From Mesorhizobium sp. ES1-4 (GTDB lineage Bacteria > Pseudomonadota > Alphaproteobacteria > Rhizobiales > Rhizobiaceae), in NCBI RefSeq assembly GCF_020164745.1, contig NZ_JAIUGV010000022.1:1-64000 (forward strand): DNA of 64,000 bases. The letters are read 5' to 3'. Numbering within the stretch: the first letter of the stretch is position 1; each line of letters opens with the position of its first letter. This document shows positions 54,389-62,567 of the stretch, piece by piece. Below the pieces are notes generated by a model. The model worked only from the letters and a program-made list of their open reading frames with translations. It was not told the DNA's origin and ran no database searches. The position numbers and the translations under genes are program-made.

Positions 54389-54973
54389 GTGAAACTCTAT
54401 TACAGCCCGCTCGCCTGCAGCCTGGCCGACCACATCGCACTGGAGGAGGCGGGTGCCGCTTTCGAGCGCGAAACGGTCAATCTCAAAACCAAACGAACGG
54501 GGTCGGGGGATGATTTCACCACTGTCACGCGCAAGGGGTATGTTCCCGCCCTCGTGCTGGATAGCGGGGAAACGCTGACAGAAAATGTCGCGGTCCTCGA
54601 TTGGATAGCGGCGCAATACCCGGCACTCGGCGTGGAAGGGCCGATGGGTCGTACGCGCGTTCTCGAAGCGCTGACCTACGTATCTACCGAAATACACCGA
54701 AGCTTCAAACCCATGTGGCACCAAGGCAGCGATGCTGAAATGGCCAAGGCGCGCACCACGATTACGGCGCAACTCGATCTCTTCGCGAACGGTCTCAAGA
54801 CGGATTATCTGTTCGGCGAGAAACCCAGCGTGGCGGACTTCTACCTTTTCGTGATGCTGCTTTGGGCAGCCCGCTTCCAAGTCCCTGTTCCCGCTCCTTT
54901 GGAAGCGCTGCGCGCCAGAATTGCGGCCCGCCCGGCCGTTCGCATCACAATGAAGCGCGAGGGCCTCGTCTAA
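54389..54973 (+). CDS. Glutathione S-transferase (beta-class-like)
   Basis: A 194-residue GST. The thioredoxin-like half begins MKLYYSPLACSLADHIALEE with Cys10 in the position of the beta-class catalytic cysteine, and has the cis-proline VPALVL and glutathione-binding TEN motif (ETLTENVAVLDWIA). The helical half carries the N-capping FGEKPSVADFYLF. It is expected to conjugate glutathione to electrophiles. The start is GTG at 54389 with AAAGGA upstream. Confidence 0.92.
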   Translation: MKLYYSPLACSLADHIALEEAGAAFERETVNLKTKRTGSGDDFTTVTRKGYVPALVLDSGETLTENVAVLDWIAAQYPALGVEGPMGRTRVLEALTYVSTEIHRSFKPMWHQGSDAEMAKARTTITAQLDLFANGLKTDYLFGEKPSVADFYLFVMLLWAARFQVPVPAPLEALRARIAARPAVRITMKREGLV

Positions 54974-55622
54974 GTGCGAGACCGGCCGCGTGTCGTGCCA
55001 CCCTTCAGCCACAACACACTACGAAGGAGTTTGTCCATGCTTCCGTTGCTGCAAACCTCCATTAGCCAGCGGAGTCTTTCGCACCTTGTAGATTCCCACA
55101 CGAGATCAATGACTTACTATAAACTCGCACATTGCAGCAAAGGCGCGCAATGTGCGAGAAGTGGGGAAAACACCAGCAAAAACAGCCAACCGAGCGCCGC
55201 ACAATGTGTGGCCTTTTATCTTGCCATCTTAATCGGTCGTTGTTGCGAGACTTGAATTCCATCGTCGTTCCTCCTCAAGCCTACGATAATACACTATACT
55301 ATACTCTATACTACGATTCCGTAGTCTGGCGTTGAGTCCGATGCGCCGTGCAGTCTTCCGCGTTCTGCGACGGGGTAGTTGCGCTGCTTATTTGCAGCAC
55401 TGGAACTGTCGTGGTGCACTTTTCCATCGGACTGACGGAGCAGCGTCACAGGCAATCCGGCGCGGTCCGGCCGTCTGTCGATCGGCGCGGCCGCAGGCAA
55501 AGATAACGTGCGCTCCGTCGTTCCTGGTCTGCGTCGGTCCTCATCCGCCGGAGCGGATCTCTTGTGTCAGATGTCGCCCGTCGGCGTGCCGGCGCCATGC
55601 GTTTCAACTGTCGGTCTTCTGC
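54974..55622. other. AT-richer stretch with repeats, no gene
   Basis: About 650 bases. It contains a perfect 12-bp inverted repeat (55124-55158) and a short run of CTATA-type units at 55292-55315 flanked by two CTACGAT copies. No gene recognised; the right part borders the IS110 remnant. Confidence 0.55.
55124..55158. repeat. Perfect 12-bp inverted repeat
   Basis: CTCGCACATTGC (55124-55135) and GCAATGTGCGAG (55147-55158), loop of 11 bases. A third partial copy (CGCACAATGTG) lies about 40 bases downstream. It has no U tract. Confidence 0.6.
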
Positions 55623-56430
55623 TCATCCATGCGCTCCGAGCAGCTTGCAGGCCCTGTCATAGGTACGCCGGCTGGCATCCGCCTGCCTTGCCGTCGGATC
55701 GCCGACATAGAACGTGCCGTCGCTCCACATCGCCTGCATGATCACCGCCAGCTTGCGCGCCAAAGCGACACCGGCCTTGCGGTGGCAGGAGCGTCTGGAT
55801 CGCCTGGCCCCAACTCTCGACCCTGTCGGAGCCCTTAGAGCGGGTCATCAAGCCGGACGCCGCCTCGTAAAGCGAGCGTCGCACATCAGCATCGCCGGCT
55901 TCGATATGCGACCCTGAACGTCGATCGAGGTGCCCGACTGCCACCGTCGCGACGTCAGCCCGAAGAAGGCCGCGACGTCGCGCGAGCGGCGGAAGCGTGA
56001 CGGATCATCGATCGCCGTCATGAACGAAAGTGCTGTGACGGGCCGACGCCGGGGATTGCCATGAAGCGTCGGCACAGTTCGCTGCGTGCCACCATTTTTT
56101 ACGACGAGATCGTGCAGCCGGCAGTACTGCCTCCAAAGCGCGGCGCGCGCCGACAGCATGGCGTCCATCAGTTCGGACGACAGCGGATCGTCCACCACAG
56201 CCTGGCGCACCGCCTGCTCGAAAGCCCCTCGCCCGGCGTTGCTCAGGCGGATGCCGAATGCCTTGAGCGAATGGCGTATGGCATTCTCTAAATCGAGGAA
56301 CTTGGCCTTCAGATTGCGCCGGTGGGTCAGCAAAAGCCGCGTCCGGTAGCAGCTTTCCGACTTGATATAGGCCTGTCGGAACCAGCCGGTTCGGATGACA
56401 TGGGCGATGCCGAGCGGGCGCAGTTCGGTC
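55623..56430 (-). pseudogene. IS110-family transposase remnant
   Basis: Minus-strand pieces in three frames together resemble the C-terminal two thirds of an IS110 transposase: GIAHVIRTGWFRQAY and LLLTHRRNLKAKFLDLENAI, then ALSFMTAIDDPSRFRRSRDV and FFGLTSRRWQSGTSIDVQGR (Transposase_20 region), then DADVRRSLYEAASGLMTRSK, then ARKLAVIMQAMWSDGTFYVG to the stop. At least two frameshifts (near 55900 and 55800) separate them, and the N-terminal DEDD half is missing. It is inactive. Confidence 0.82.
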
Positions 56431-56489
56431 GGCGTTCCGAGCGCCTAGATACCAATCAATTGGCGCTCGCGCTGGAAGAGTTCGAATTG
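56418..56489 (+). pseudogene. IS66 TnpC fragment
   Basis: Twenty-four codons, QFGRRSERLDTNQLALALEE and neighbours, match the N-terminal region of IS66-family TnpC transposases (the FGRxSERLD motif). It begins exactly at the end of the IS110 remnant and leads into another gene fragment, so it is a nested leftover. Confidence 0.7.
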
Positions 56490-56500
56490 CGCGTGGCATT

Positions 56501-56815
56501 GATCCGCAAGACCCCGCGGAGGCGCTGATCGCTACCCAGATGGCCGCCATCCACATGTCGATGATGAGGTTCGCCAATCTCGTTGCAAACTTGCCGGCCA
56601 ATCCCTCCAACAACAGCCAGTTAGAGGCTTATGAGCGAAGCATGAACAGACTGGCCCGGACATTCGCGGCCCAGGTTGAGGCTCTGAAGCGGTATCGTAG
56701 CAAAGGCGAGCAGCGCGTCATCGTGAAGAACGTCACGGTCAAGGACGGCGGCCAAGCCATTGTAAGCAACGTCGCCCAGGGGGTGGGGTACGGGTGGGGT
56801 GGCAAAAGAAAATGA
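56501..56815 (+). pseudogene. C-terminal fragment of a rhizobial hypothetical protein
   Basis: Open frame from DPQDPAEALIATQMAAIHMS through LARTFAAQVEALKRYRSKGE to VKDGGQAIVSNVAQG. This matches the C-terminal pattern of a hypothetical family common near rhizobial mobile elements. Its N-terminal part is replaced by the IS66 fragment. An internal ATG at 56540 could still give a 91-residue product. It overlaps the next gene by ATGA. Confidence 0.6.
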
Positions 56816-57081
56816 TCGATAACCGCATGCAAAGCGCTCATGCCGCCTCGAGATGTCACGCGAAAAGCAAACGCAGCGGAGTGCAGTGCCAAGCCCTTGC
56901 CGTCCGAGGTAAACGGGCGTGCCGAATGCATGGGGCGCGCGGCGGCGCACCGAAAGGCCCGGCGCCTGGGCGGTTTGAGCATGGTCGCTTCACATGTGAG
57001 GCTATCGAGCGATGGCGCGATTGGAATGCTGTTAGCTGCAGTGAAGGAGACAATTTCAGGGCTGTAGCTGTACACAGGTAG
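56812..57081 (+). CDS. Small HGGxSTG-like protein
   Basis: An 89-residue basic protein with CHAKSKRSGVQCQALAVRGK, then RACRMHGARGGAPKG and GRFEHGRFTCEAIERWR. The C-x-MHG and HGRxTxEAI pattern is that of the small HGGxSTG-type proteins that usually sit directly downstream of the preceding hypothetical family. The last 20 residues diverge and may be the result of decay. Function unknown; two cysteines and histidines hint at metal binding. Confidence 0.65.
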   Translation: MIDNRMQSAHAASRCHAKSKRSGVQCQALAVRGKRACRMHGARGGAPKGPAPGRFEHGRFTCEAIERWRDWNAVSCSEGDNFRAVAVHR

Positions 57082-57176
57082 TTTACCTATCCGTAAGTCG
57101 CAGATCGAGCCCGAGCCGTTTACGAATGCGACCGGCAGCTAATGTCTCTGCTGCTCGGCGGGCCTCTATCCCGCCA

Positions 57177-57220
57177 TGGCCCGCTGCCGCTTCCCCCAAA
57201 GCCCACGCGGCAGCGGGCCA
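57177..57220 (-). terminator. 14-bp stem terminator after the DUF982 gene
   Basis: TGGCCCGCTGCCGC (57177-57190) pairs perfectly with GCGGCAGCGGGCCA (57207-57220), loop of 16 bases, 28 bases past the minus-strand stop. No strong T tract on the minus strand. Confidence 0.7.
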
Positions 57221-57247
57221 TCGAGTGACCTTTCCTGGCGGGCTTTC

Positions 57248-57490
57248 TTATGCGCTGCCGCCGGACAGCATTCCATTGGCCTTGGCGGCGGCAAGGAACG
57301 CTTTGCGCGCATTCTCGATCGTGCCGGTGCCTTCCGCAGCGGCAATGCACGCATCCACCGCAGCGCGCCACTTGGGGCCGTGGTTTCCCCACGTCAGCAG
57401 CTCTTCGGCTGCCGCATCAACATTGCTGACCATGCGGGTCACTCCGATCTGTTTCGTCTTGACCGGGACCGGAGATGAAAACCAGAGCAT
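57248..57490 (-). CDS. DUF982-like protein
   Basis: An 80-residue protein with the DUF982 pattern: AAEELLTWGNHGPKWRAAVD, CIAAAEGTGTIENARKAFLA and AAKANGM. The family is small, of unknown function, and largely rhizobial. It starts at ATG 57490 or at an internal ATG (MVSNVDAA). It has its own terminator. Confidence 0.78.
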   Translation of the reverse strand: MLWFSSPVPVKTKQIGVTRMVSNVDAAAEELLTWGNHGPKWRAAVDACIAAAEGTGTIENARKAFLAAAKANGMLSGGSA

Positions 57491-57687
57491 CGCCCCGGAT
57501 ATGCGGCAGTGCTAAAATTCGTCAAGACTTGCCTGATGGACGTCTACGACTGCCGCTGAGAGCAAAATGGCCCGCCTCTTCCGAAGGGCGAGCCATTAGA
57601 GAGGAACTGCCTAGAGCCGGTGAGCATCCACAGCCTCTCCTTCGACACGGTAACACATTAGTATCCGATTATGCTATGATTCGTCTT

Positions 57688-57894
57688 ATGGGCAAAAAGG
57701 CAAAGCAGAAATTAAAGCAGGCTATCGTTGCACCACCGATAGACGACGAGGTCCAAACGGAAGCCGCCTATTATGCCCGCAAGTGCGGCATTACCCCTGA
57801 AGAAGCCGTGCGGATCATCGAAGCGGCCAATCGTTCGGAAGGGCGAAAGGGCGCTCCGGCTTTGGTTTCGGCGTCCCTGCGGCTTGCAAGATAA
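57688..57894 (+). CDS. Small hypothetical protein
   Basis: About 68 residues: a lysine-rich start (MGKKAKQKLKQAIVAPP), then TEAAYYARKCGITPEEAVRI and a basic tail. The central part looks like a short helix-turn-helix-type motif reminiscent of DUF3606, but I am not sure. An ATG at 57676 is also possible. It precedes the DUF768 gene by 36 bases. Confidence 0.5.
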   Translation: MGKKAKQKLKQAIVAPPIDDEVQTEAAYYARKCGITPEEAVRIIEAANRSEGRKGAPALVSASLRLAR

Positions 57895-57930
57895 GGGGAA
57901 CCTAATATCCCTCCGGCGGTTTTTGGGGCT

Positions 57931-58152
57931 ATGAGCACACGGGGCATCAACTTTCTTGACAGATGGCTGGCAAACAACGTCCCGGACGCCACCACCGCAG
58001 ATGTTATCTCGGTCGACGAACTGACGCACAAGCTTATCTTCGACGCCAAGGCGCTCGGCATCAAGAGAGGCGAGATCGACGAGGAGGTGGACAGCCTCTA
58101 TCGAACCATCCTTGACGCGATTCTGCACTTTGATCCCGGTCTGCCAGAGTGA
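57931..58152 (+). CDS. DUF768-like protein
   Basis: A 73-residue protein beginning MSTRGINFLDRWLANNVPD and continuing with ADVISVDELTHKLIFDAKAL and AILHFDPGLPE. This is the characteristic pattern of DUF768, known chiefly from Mesorhizobium. Function unknown. It supports the taxonomic assignment. Confidence 0.85.
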   Translation: MSTRGINFLDRWLANNVPDATTADVISVDELTHKLIFDAKALGIKRGEIDEEVDSLYRTILDAILHFDPGLPE

Positions 58153-58311
58153 AGAAGTCAGACTGACCTGTTCCAGTGTGTTCGATCAACGGGCCTCATG
58201 CGCCATCGTGCTGGTGTTGGCGTGGCCGTTCTGACCGAATGGAACAAGTTGGGTTAACCGTAGTTCGACGATAAGGCGCCAAAGCATCCTCCCCCGCTCC
58301 CTAGGCGCACC

Positions 58312-58342
58312 GGCCCGCTGCTTTTCCCTTGGGCAGCGGGCC
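58312..58342. terminator. Terminator between convergent genes
   Basis: GGCCCGCTGC (58312-58321) pairs with GCAGCGGGCC (58333-58342), loop of 11 bases, followed on the plus strand by ATTTCAT. It lies between the DUF768 gene and the convergent outer-membrane gene and could serve both. Confidence 0.7.
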
Positions 58343-58387
58343 ATTTCATCGACTTGGACTACGTGCCAACGCTCTAGGCGCGAACAT

Positions 58388-59044
58388 CTAGAATTTCATA
58401 GCGATGCCGACACGAAAATCATGCGTCTGAAGAGTATGGTCGAGGGTACATCCGCCGCCACAATATTCGAGTGACTTCTTGCCGAAGAAGGAGAAGTCAT
58501 ACTCGCCGCGAAGGAATGCGTTATGGGTCAGCGCCACATCGACGCCGGCCCCTACGAGACCGCCCACCACAGTCGCATCGCGCTCGGCGTCCCCACCTGG
58601 GTAAAACGTTTTCAGCTTTGCAGCTGTGACGCCAGCGGTGACAAACGGCATATAGGCTCCCATGTCCATGCCGACACGTCCCTTCAGCGAACCGAACAAG
58701 CCCGTTGAAGCGTCAAGAATGCCGGGGCCGGGAATGTCGTCAAACGTGTTCTTCTTGAAGCGGTAGCCAAGCTCGCCTTCAATGCCGTAGACAACCTTGC
58801 CGGACTGCAAGTTATAGCCAGCGAATCCCCCAACGGTTGCCGAACCGACGCTGTGCGTAGCGCTGGCGCCGATATTCGGTTCTCTGATCTTGTAGTGCTC
58901 CAGCGTCCCCGCACCAAACACGCCCGCGTATGGCCCTTGCCATGTCCATTCGGTGGTATCGACGGGAGCCGTCATCAGATCGGCCGATAAGGCCGGTGCG
59001 CTGATCGAAAGCGAAATGAAGGAGGCGAGCAAAAAAGCTTTCAT
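58388..59044 (-). CDS. Outer-membrane beta-barrel protein (Omp25/porin-like)
   Basis: A 218-residue protein with a Sec signal peptide (MKAFLLASFISLSISAPALS, cleavage near ALSAD). The mature part has alternating strands with aromatic girdles: WQGPYAGVFGAG at the start, GGFAGYNLQSGKVVYGIEGE in the middle and FRVGIAMKF as last strand ending in Phe, the typical barrel-assembly signal. This matches the small eight-stranded barrels of the Omp25/31 type in Rhizobiales. ATG 59044 is chosen because the signal peptide begins there. Two cysteines (CGGGC) near the end are unusual. Confidence 0.88.
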   Translation of the reverse strand: MKAFLLASFISLSISAPALSADLMTAPVDTTEWTWQGPYAGVFGAGTLEHYKIREPNIGASATHSVGSATVGGFAGYNLQSGKVVYGIEGELGYRFKKNTFDDIPGPGILDASTGLFGSLKGRVGMDMGAYMPFVTAGVTAAKLKTFYPGGDAERDATVVGGLVGAGVDVALTHNAFLRGEYDFSFFGKKSLEYCGGGCTLDHTLQTHDFRVGIAMKF

Positions 59045-59141
59045 ATCAATCCCCGTAGCCGAAGCACGTATTATCGACTCCACCGAAAAGGTTGTATGTA
59101 GCTCAAAGGCCACACCCGCGAGCCTAAATTCTTAAGCGGCG

Positions 59142-59333
59142 ATGGACATCATTGGCGGAAATCGAGCGCTTCCTAGCGGCGGCCGAGGCGCCGCACAAGG
59201 CATCGTGAAGCCATTTATATCGCCGCATTGCGATCACTGTCGCGCAATGCAGGCGCTGCACGAGGCGCTTTTGAAGTCCGTGCGGGAAGTGACTGGGACG
59301 GATGCGCCGTTCGTCCCCGCTAATGACGCGTAG
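59142..59333 (+). CDS. Possible small protein with CxxC
   Basis: A 63-residue frame with SPHCDHCRAMQALHEALLKS, a possible metal or redox CxxC, and FVPANDA at the end. No strong ribosome site and no known family. It could be a short real gene or chance. Confidence 0.3.
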   Translation: MDIIGGNRALPSGGRGAAQGIVKPFISPHCDHCRAMQALHEALLKSVREVTGTDAPFVPANDA

Positions 59334-59413
59334 AGTCCAGATCGGAACATTAGCGCCATCTAACGGTTCTACCTATGCGATGTGTTCCCGGACCCTATGA
59401 TCGGTAAAGAGCG

Positions 59414-59548
59414 ATGGCAGTGGTGTTGGCTTTTGATTTCGTCCATTTTCTCGGGCTGACCGCAGACGAACTGCTAGTCGGAGCCGCGTCTTTCGCGGGG
59501 TGCCTGCTGGTCTTTAACGCTGTGTGGACTGACGGCACAAATCGATAG
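59414..59548 (+). CDS. Possible very small membrane protein
   Basis: A 44-codon frame, with a hydrophobic centre (ADELLVGAASFAGCLLVFNA). AAAGAG lies just upstream of the ATG. Unknown family; weak support. Confidence 0.3.
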   Translation: MAVVLAFDFVHFLGLTADELLVGAASFAGCLLVFNAVWTDGTNR

Positions 59549-59657
59549 GCTGCGCGTGCCTGAGTAGCGAGGATCGGTACGCGATCGACCCCGCTACAAC
59601 GTGTCCAATGGCAATTCCCAAGCCGATTGCGAAGCCGACGACAAAGTTCGCTGCCAT
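59514..59657 (-). CDS. Possible small single-helix membrane protein
   Basis: A 47-codon frame beginning MAANFVVGFAIGLGIAIGHV, one glycine-zipper-like helix, then a polar tail. It overlaps the end of the plus-strand small frame by 35 bases, so at most one of the two is likely to be real. Confidence 0.3.
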   Translation of the reverse strand: MAANFVVGFAIGLGIAIGHVVAGSIAYRSSLLRHAQPIDLCRQSTQR

Positions 59658-60377
59658 CTTCAGGGCAAATTCGCTGTAGCGGCTTCCCTAGCTCGTTTGA
59701 GGGGCTTTCAAGGCGCTGGCGATGTCATCGAAAGCGTGTTCCATGCCGAGAATCTAGACCGGAACCGGGCAATGTGAATCCCCGGGTTGCTCTCGGGTTG
59801 TCGGACGATCTTCACAGGTCGCGCTTTGGCGACCTATTTAAGAACCGGCATGACGGGGAGGTCTGCCTTGGATTCCCAAGATAGCTGCGCGACTGGGCTT
59901 CTAAGGTAAGGATATGTAGCAAAGCGTCCAACGCGCCGGAGGAATGGGCGCACCGGAGGGGATTCGAACTAGTAATTTCTGCGTTGGGATAGTTGCACAA
60001 TTAACCGATAGCCGCCCCGCTTGAATCTAGACGGTTTTGGCATGAGCCTTCCGGGGAACTGACCGGTCTGGGGCCGTCTTCTGCCTGTCCAGTTTCGAGT
60101 GCGAAATTGAGGAAGCTGCCCATTGGCGACCGCGCAAAGGCTTTCAACGACCGCCAGCTTGTGCCGCAGGTGGTAAAGTGAGCAGTTCGTCGCCTCCCCT
60201 CAACAACCATGCCTCCATGCGAACGTGACGAGGAGATCAAAGAGCTGCGGTGACGTTTTGCGTGAGCGCGATGTCCATTCGCGCCGTCCGGATTTGGTTT
60301 GGCCGGAAATGGAGCCGATATGGAAGGATCTCGGCAAGCTCGCCCGTTCTTGAGCGGACCGTCGATCCGGATTGCGT
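59658..60377. other. Gene-poor stretch with a tRNA-like fragment
   Basis: About 720 bases with no recognised protein gene. The only notable item is the tRNA 3'-end-like segment at 59946-59969. Confidence 0.5.
59946..59969 (-). other. tRNA 3'-end-like fragment, possible att site
   Basis: The minus strand reads GTTCGAATCCCCTCCGGTGC followed by GCCC. TTCGAAT is a standard T-loop and the following bases look like a T-stem and acceptor arm, but the 5' half of the T-stem and the rest of the tRNA are absent. Such footprints are left where an integrative element recombined into a tRNA gene. The missing CCA match (GCCC) lowers confidence. Confidence 0.4.
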
Positions 60378-60764
60378 TCAACGCGGTGCGAGCTTCGGAA
60401 GAGCGGTCAGCTGCAGATGATAAGGATTGCCATTGCTGGCCTTCAGCCCCCCACCGACGAACTTGCCTTGGATATAATAGCGGCGATGGAGTTGCATTTT
60501 GTCGACATTGGCTCCGGCGACCGGCAGGTCATGAGCGGAGACTGCGCCCTGCGCCTCGTCGGAGAAGAGGACGTAGCCGTCGCGCCGGGCAAGCGGATAG
60601 CCCACGAGGTCTAGAACCTGGCCTGCATATTGATCTGGGTGCCAGGTGACCGAGCCTATCCGGTGAACCGCACCTCCGGCGCTGGCAACGGTCGCCGCGG
60701 CCGCGGCAACGCCAATCGCTATGAAGATGCGGGCTGCGCTTTGTCTTGCGGAAAAGTGGTTCAT
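60378..60764 (-). CDS. Small exported protein beside the beta-propeller
   Basis: A 128-residue protein with a signal-like helix (RIFIAIGVAAAAATVASAGG) and a mature part WHPDQYAGQVLDLVGYPLAR, LFSDEAQGAVSAHDLPVAGA and YYIQGKFVGGG. It resembles OB-fold-like lipoprotein or tRNA_anti-type domains in spacing (GQVLDLVGYP, YYIQGKF), but I would not assign it firmly. It starts one base after the beta-propeller stop, so the two are cotranscribed and probably work together in the periplasm. Confidence 0.72.
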   Translation of the reverse strand: MNHFSARQSAARIFIAIGVAAAAATVASAGGAVHRIGSVTWHPDQYAGQVLDLVGYPLARRDGYVLFSDEAQGAVSAHDLPVAGANVDKMQLHRRYYIQGKFVGGGLKASNGNPYHLQLTALPKLAPR

Positions 60765-60765
60765 G

Positions 60766-61863
60766 TCAGTCCGCCTTTCCAACCCCTTGATCCGCTTTGA
60801 TGATGTCGAGGCCGTCCGGGATATGAAGATAGCCGGGCTTCTCACCTCGCCGATGTGTAACCCCGTATTGCCAGAGGATCGTACTGGTCGCCTTATCGAT
60901 GACGACGACGCGATGGTTCAGGTCGTCCGTTGCCAACACGTTGCCGTTCGGTAATTCGATGGCGAGCGACGGGTGATTGAGTTCCTCGTGAAGCTTGGCC
61001 TGATACCGCCAGACGACTTTCCCATCGCGCGTAATCTCGATGATCGTGCCGGGACGCGTGTAGCTCGCCACCAGGAAGTTTCCCAACTTCGTCATCTGTG
61101 GATCGGACGGGTAGCGGATCGGCAGTTTCAGATGCAGGATCTGCTTCCAGTTCTGGTCGAGCTCGATCAGGCCGTCGTCATTGATCGTGCTGACGAGGAT
61201 GTGGCCGTTGGGCAAGGGCTTGTCGCCGTTGGGCGAAGCGAGGGCCGTGGCGTTGCCCCAGCACCGGCCGGTGACACCCGCCTGGCGAACGACTTTCTTA
61301 TCGGGAGAAATCTCAAGAATGCGGCAGTTGCGGATGTCGGCGACGACGACATCGCCGTTCGCCAACTTATATGCGTCATCGGGAAAGTCGAGGTGACCCG
61401 CACTCGAACCGGGTTGGCCGAGCTTGCCGTACTCCCAGGTCACCTTCTTCGTCGCCCGGTCGATGATTCGGATCACCTGCTGATGCTCAAGATTGGTGAT
61501 GATGCTTTTGCCGCCGTCTGCAAAGAAGGCGTCGTCCGCACCGGAACCGGGCGGAATGTCTGTGAAACGATATTGCCATAGGATCTGCTTCTGTGGACTG
61601 ACGAGAAGCAGGCGGCCGTTGCCTCTGTCGGCGATCAGGACATCGTATCCGCCAAGGGCAACTGGGTCGGAAGGAGCAGCGGCAACAGCGGGATCTGGCT
61701 GTTGCGCGTTTTCGGCCGGAGAGCCGCTCATGTGCCCTGCGCCGGAACGCCCTGACGTCGCGCCACAAGCAGGCTGCCCTGACAAAACTGCCACGACGGC
61801 CGTTGCCGCAAAGCAAAGCGCCCGGATCGCCCTCCTTGTCGGTATCATGTGCATCTTGTTCAT
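60766..61863 (-). CDS. Periplasmic beta-propeller protein (PQQ/NHL-like repeats)
   Basis: About 365 residues with an N-terminal signal (IRALCFAATAVVAVLSGQPA) and a Pro/Ala linker. Then about six blades of the type DVLIADRGNGRLLLVSPQKQ with an ILWQYRF end, repeated as RATKKVTWEYGK, PDKKVVRQAG, NWKQILHLK, DGKVVWRYQA and TSTILWQYGV. Such W-containing blade ends are typical of PQQ-like and arylsulfotransferase-like propellers. No catalytic histidine motif was found. ATG 61863 is chosen at the signal peptide; the frame extends to 62208 but that part overlaps the anti-sigma gene's leader. Confidence 0.82.
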   Translation of the reverse strand: MNKMHMIPTRRAIRALCFAATAVVAVLSGQPACGATSGRSGAGHMSGSPAENAQQPDPAVAAAPSDPVALGGYDVLIADRGNGRLLLVSPQKQILWQYRFTDIPPGSGADDAFFADGGKSIITNLEHQQVIRIIDRATKKVTWEYGKLGQPGSSAGHLDFPDDAYKLANGDVVVADIRNCRILEISPDKKVVRQAGVTGRCWGNATALASPNGDKPLPNGHILVSTINDDGLIELDQNWKQILHLKLPIRYPSDPQMTKLGNFLVASYTRPGTIIEITRDGKVVWRYQAKLHEELNHPSLAIELPNGNVLATDDLNHRVVVIDKATSTILWQYGVTHRRGEKPGYLHIPDGLDIIKADQGVGKAD

Positions 61864-62188
61864 TTGCCCGCGAGGCATTTGCTTGCGTTCGCTGCTGCCC
61901 TCCGCAGCCCAGCTTTTCCGCCGTGGAAAGCGTGTCTGGCTTTCTTGCGAGGATGAGACGGGAGACAACGAGAGGCCTCCAACCGAGTACGATCCTGATT
62001 GTCTTAGAGAAGCCGCCTTACAAGCAACTGTCGACACCCATGCAGCTTTATACAGGGTGGCATATGCATGGGCAATCTCGATTGAGCCCAACGCAGTTTC
62101 GGGAAGGTCGGCTGCCCGGTCGCGGCTGGCGCCTTGCTGGCCGTCGGGGTTGGCGCGCGTCGGCCTCATGCCGGTCGACCCACATAGG

Positions 62189-62470
62189 ATGGTCTGCGTC
62201 ATCGGCACAGTGATCGCGGGCCTCGAGGACGATCTTCACGCCTATATCGACGGTCGGCTTGACGAGACTCGCAGAACTGAGGTCACGGCCTATCTGGAAA
62301 AGCATCCGGACGTCGACAGACGGTTCGCATTATATTCCGGCCAGCGCGGCATGCTGCGCTCTGCGCTTGACAAGTTTGTGGGCGCTTGTAGCCGTCTGGC
62401 TGAATTCATGAGATCTCAAAGTTTTCTTCACTTGTCTCCATGGCAGACTCTCTTTCGACAACTTTTCTAG
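62189..62470 (+). CDS. Truncated anti-sigma factor-like protein
   Basis: About 93 residues. The first half has the zinc-less anti-sigma N-terminal pattern (LEDDLHAYIDGRLDETRRTE, then AYLEKHPDVDRRFALY) typical of RsiW/ChrR-type regulators of ECF sigma factors. The transmembrane helix and periplasmic domain that normally follow are missing; the tail is FMRSQSFLHLSPWQTLFRQL. No sigma factor gene is adjacent. Start uncertain (62168 or 62210 also possible). Either a remnant or a soluble variant. Confidence 0.6.
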   Translation: MVCVIGTVIAGLEDDLHAYIDGRLDETRRTEVTAYLEKHPDVDRRFALYSGQRGMLRSALDKFVGACSRLAEFMRSQSFLHLSPWQTLFRQLF

Positions 62471-62567
62471 TTGCCTTGGTGATTTCTACGTCTGCACTGG
62501 CTGACATGGTAAAGCATTAAGGCTGGCAAATTCTTGGGCCGTCGAGCCTCTGCTCAGTTTTCAAAAC

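Noticed and set aside
61493..62188. Upstream extension of the anti-sigma-like frame
   Set aside because: It is antisense to the signal peptide and first blades of the beta-propeller gene and shows no protein features before about 62189.
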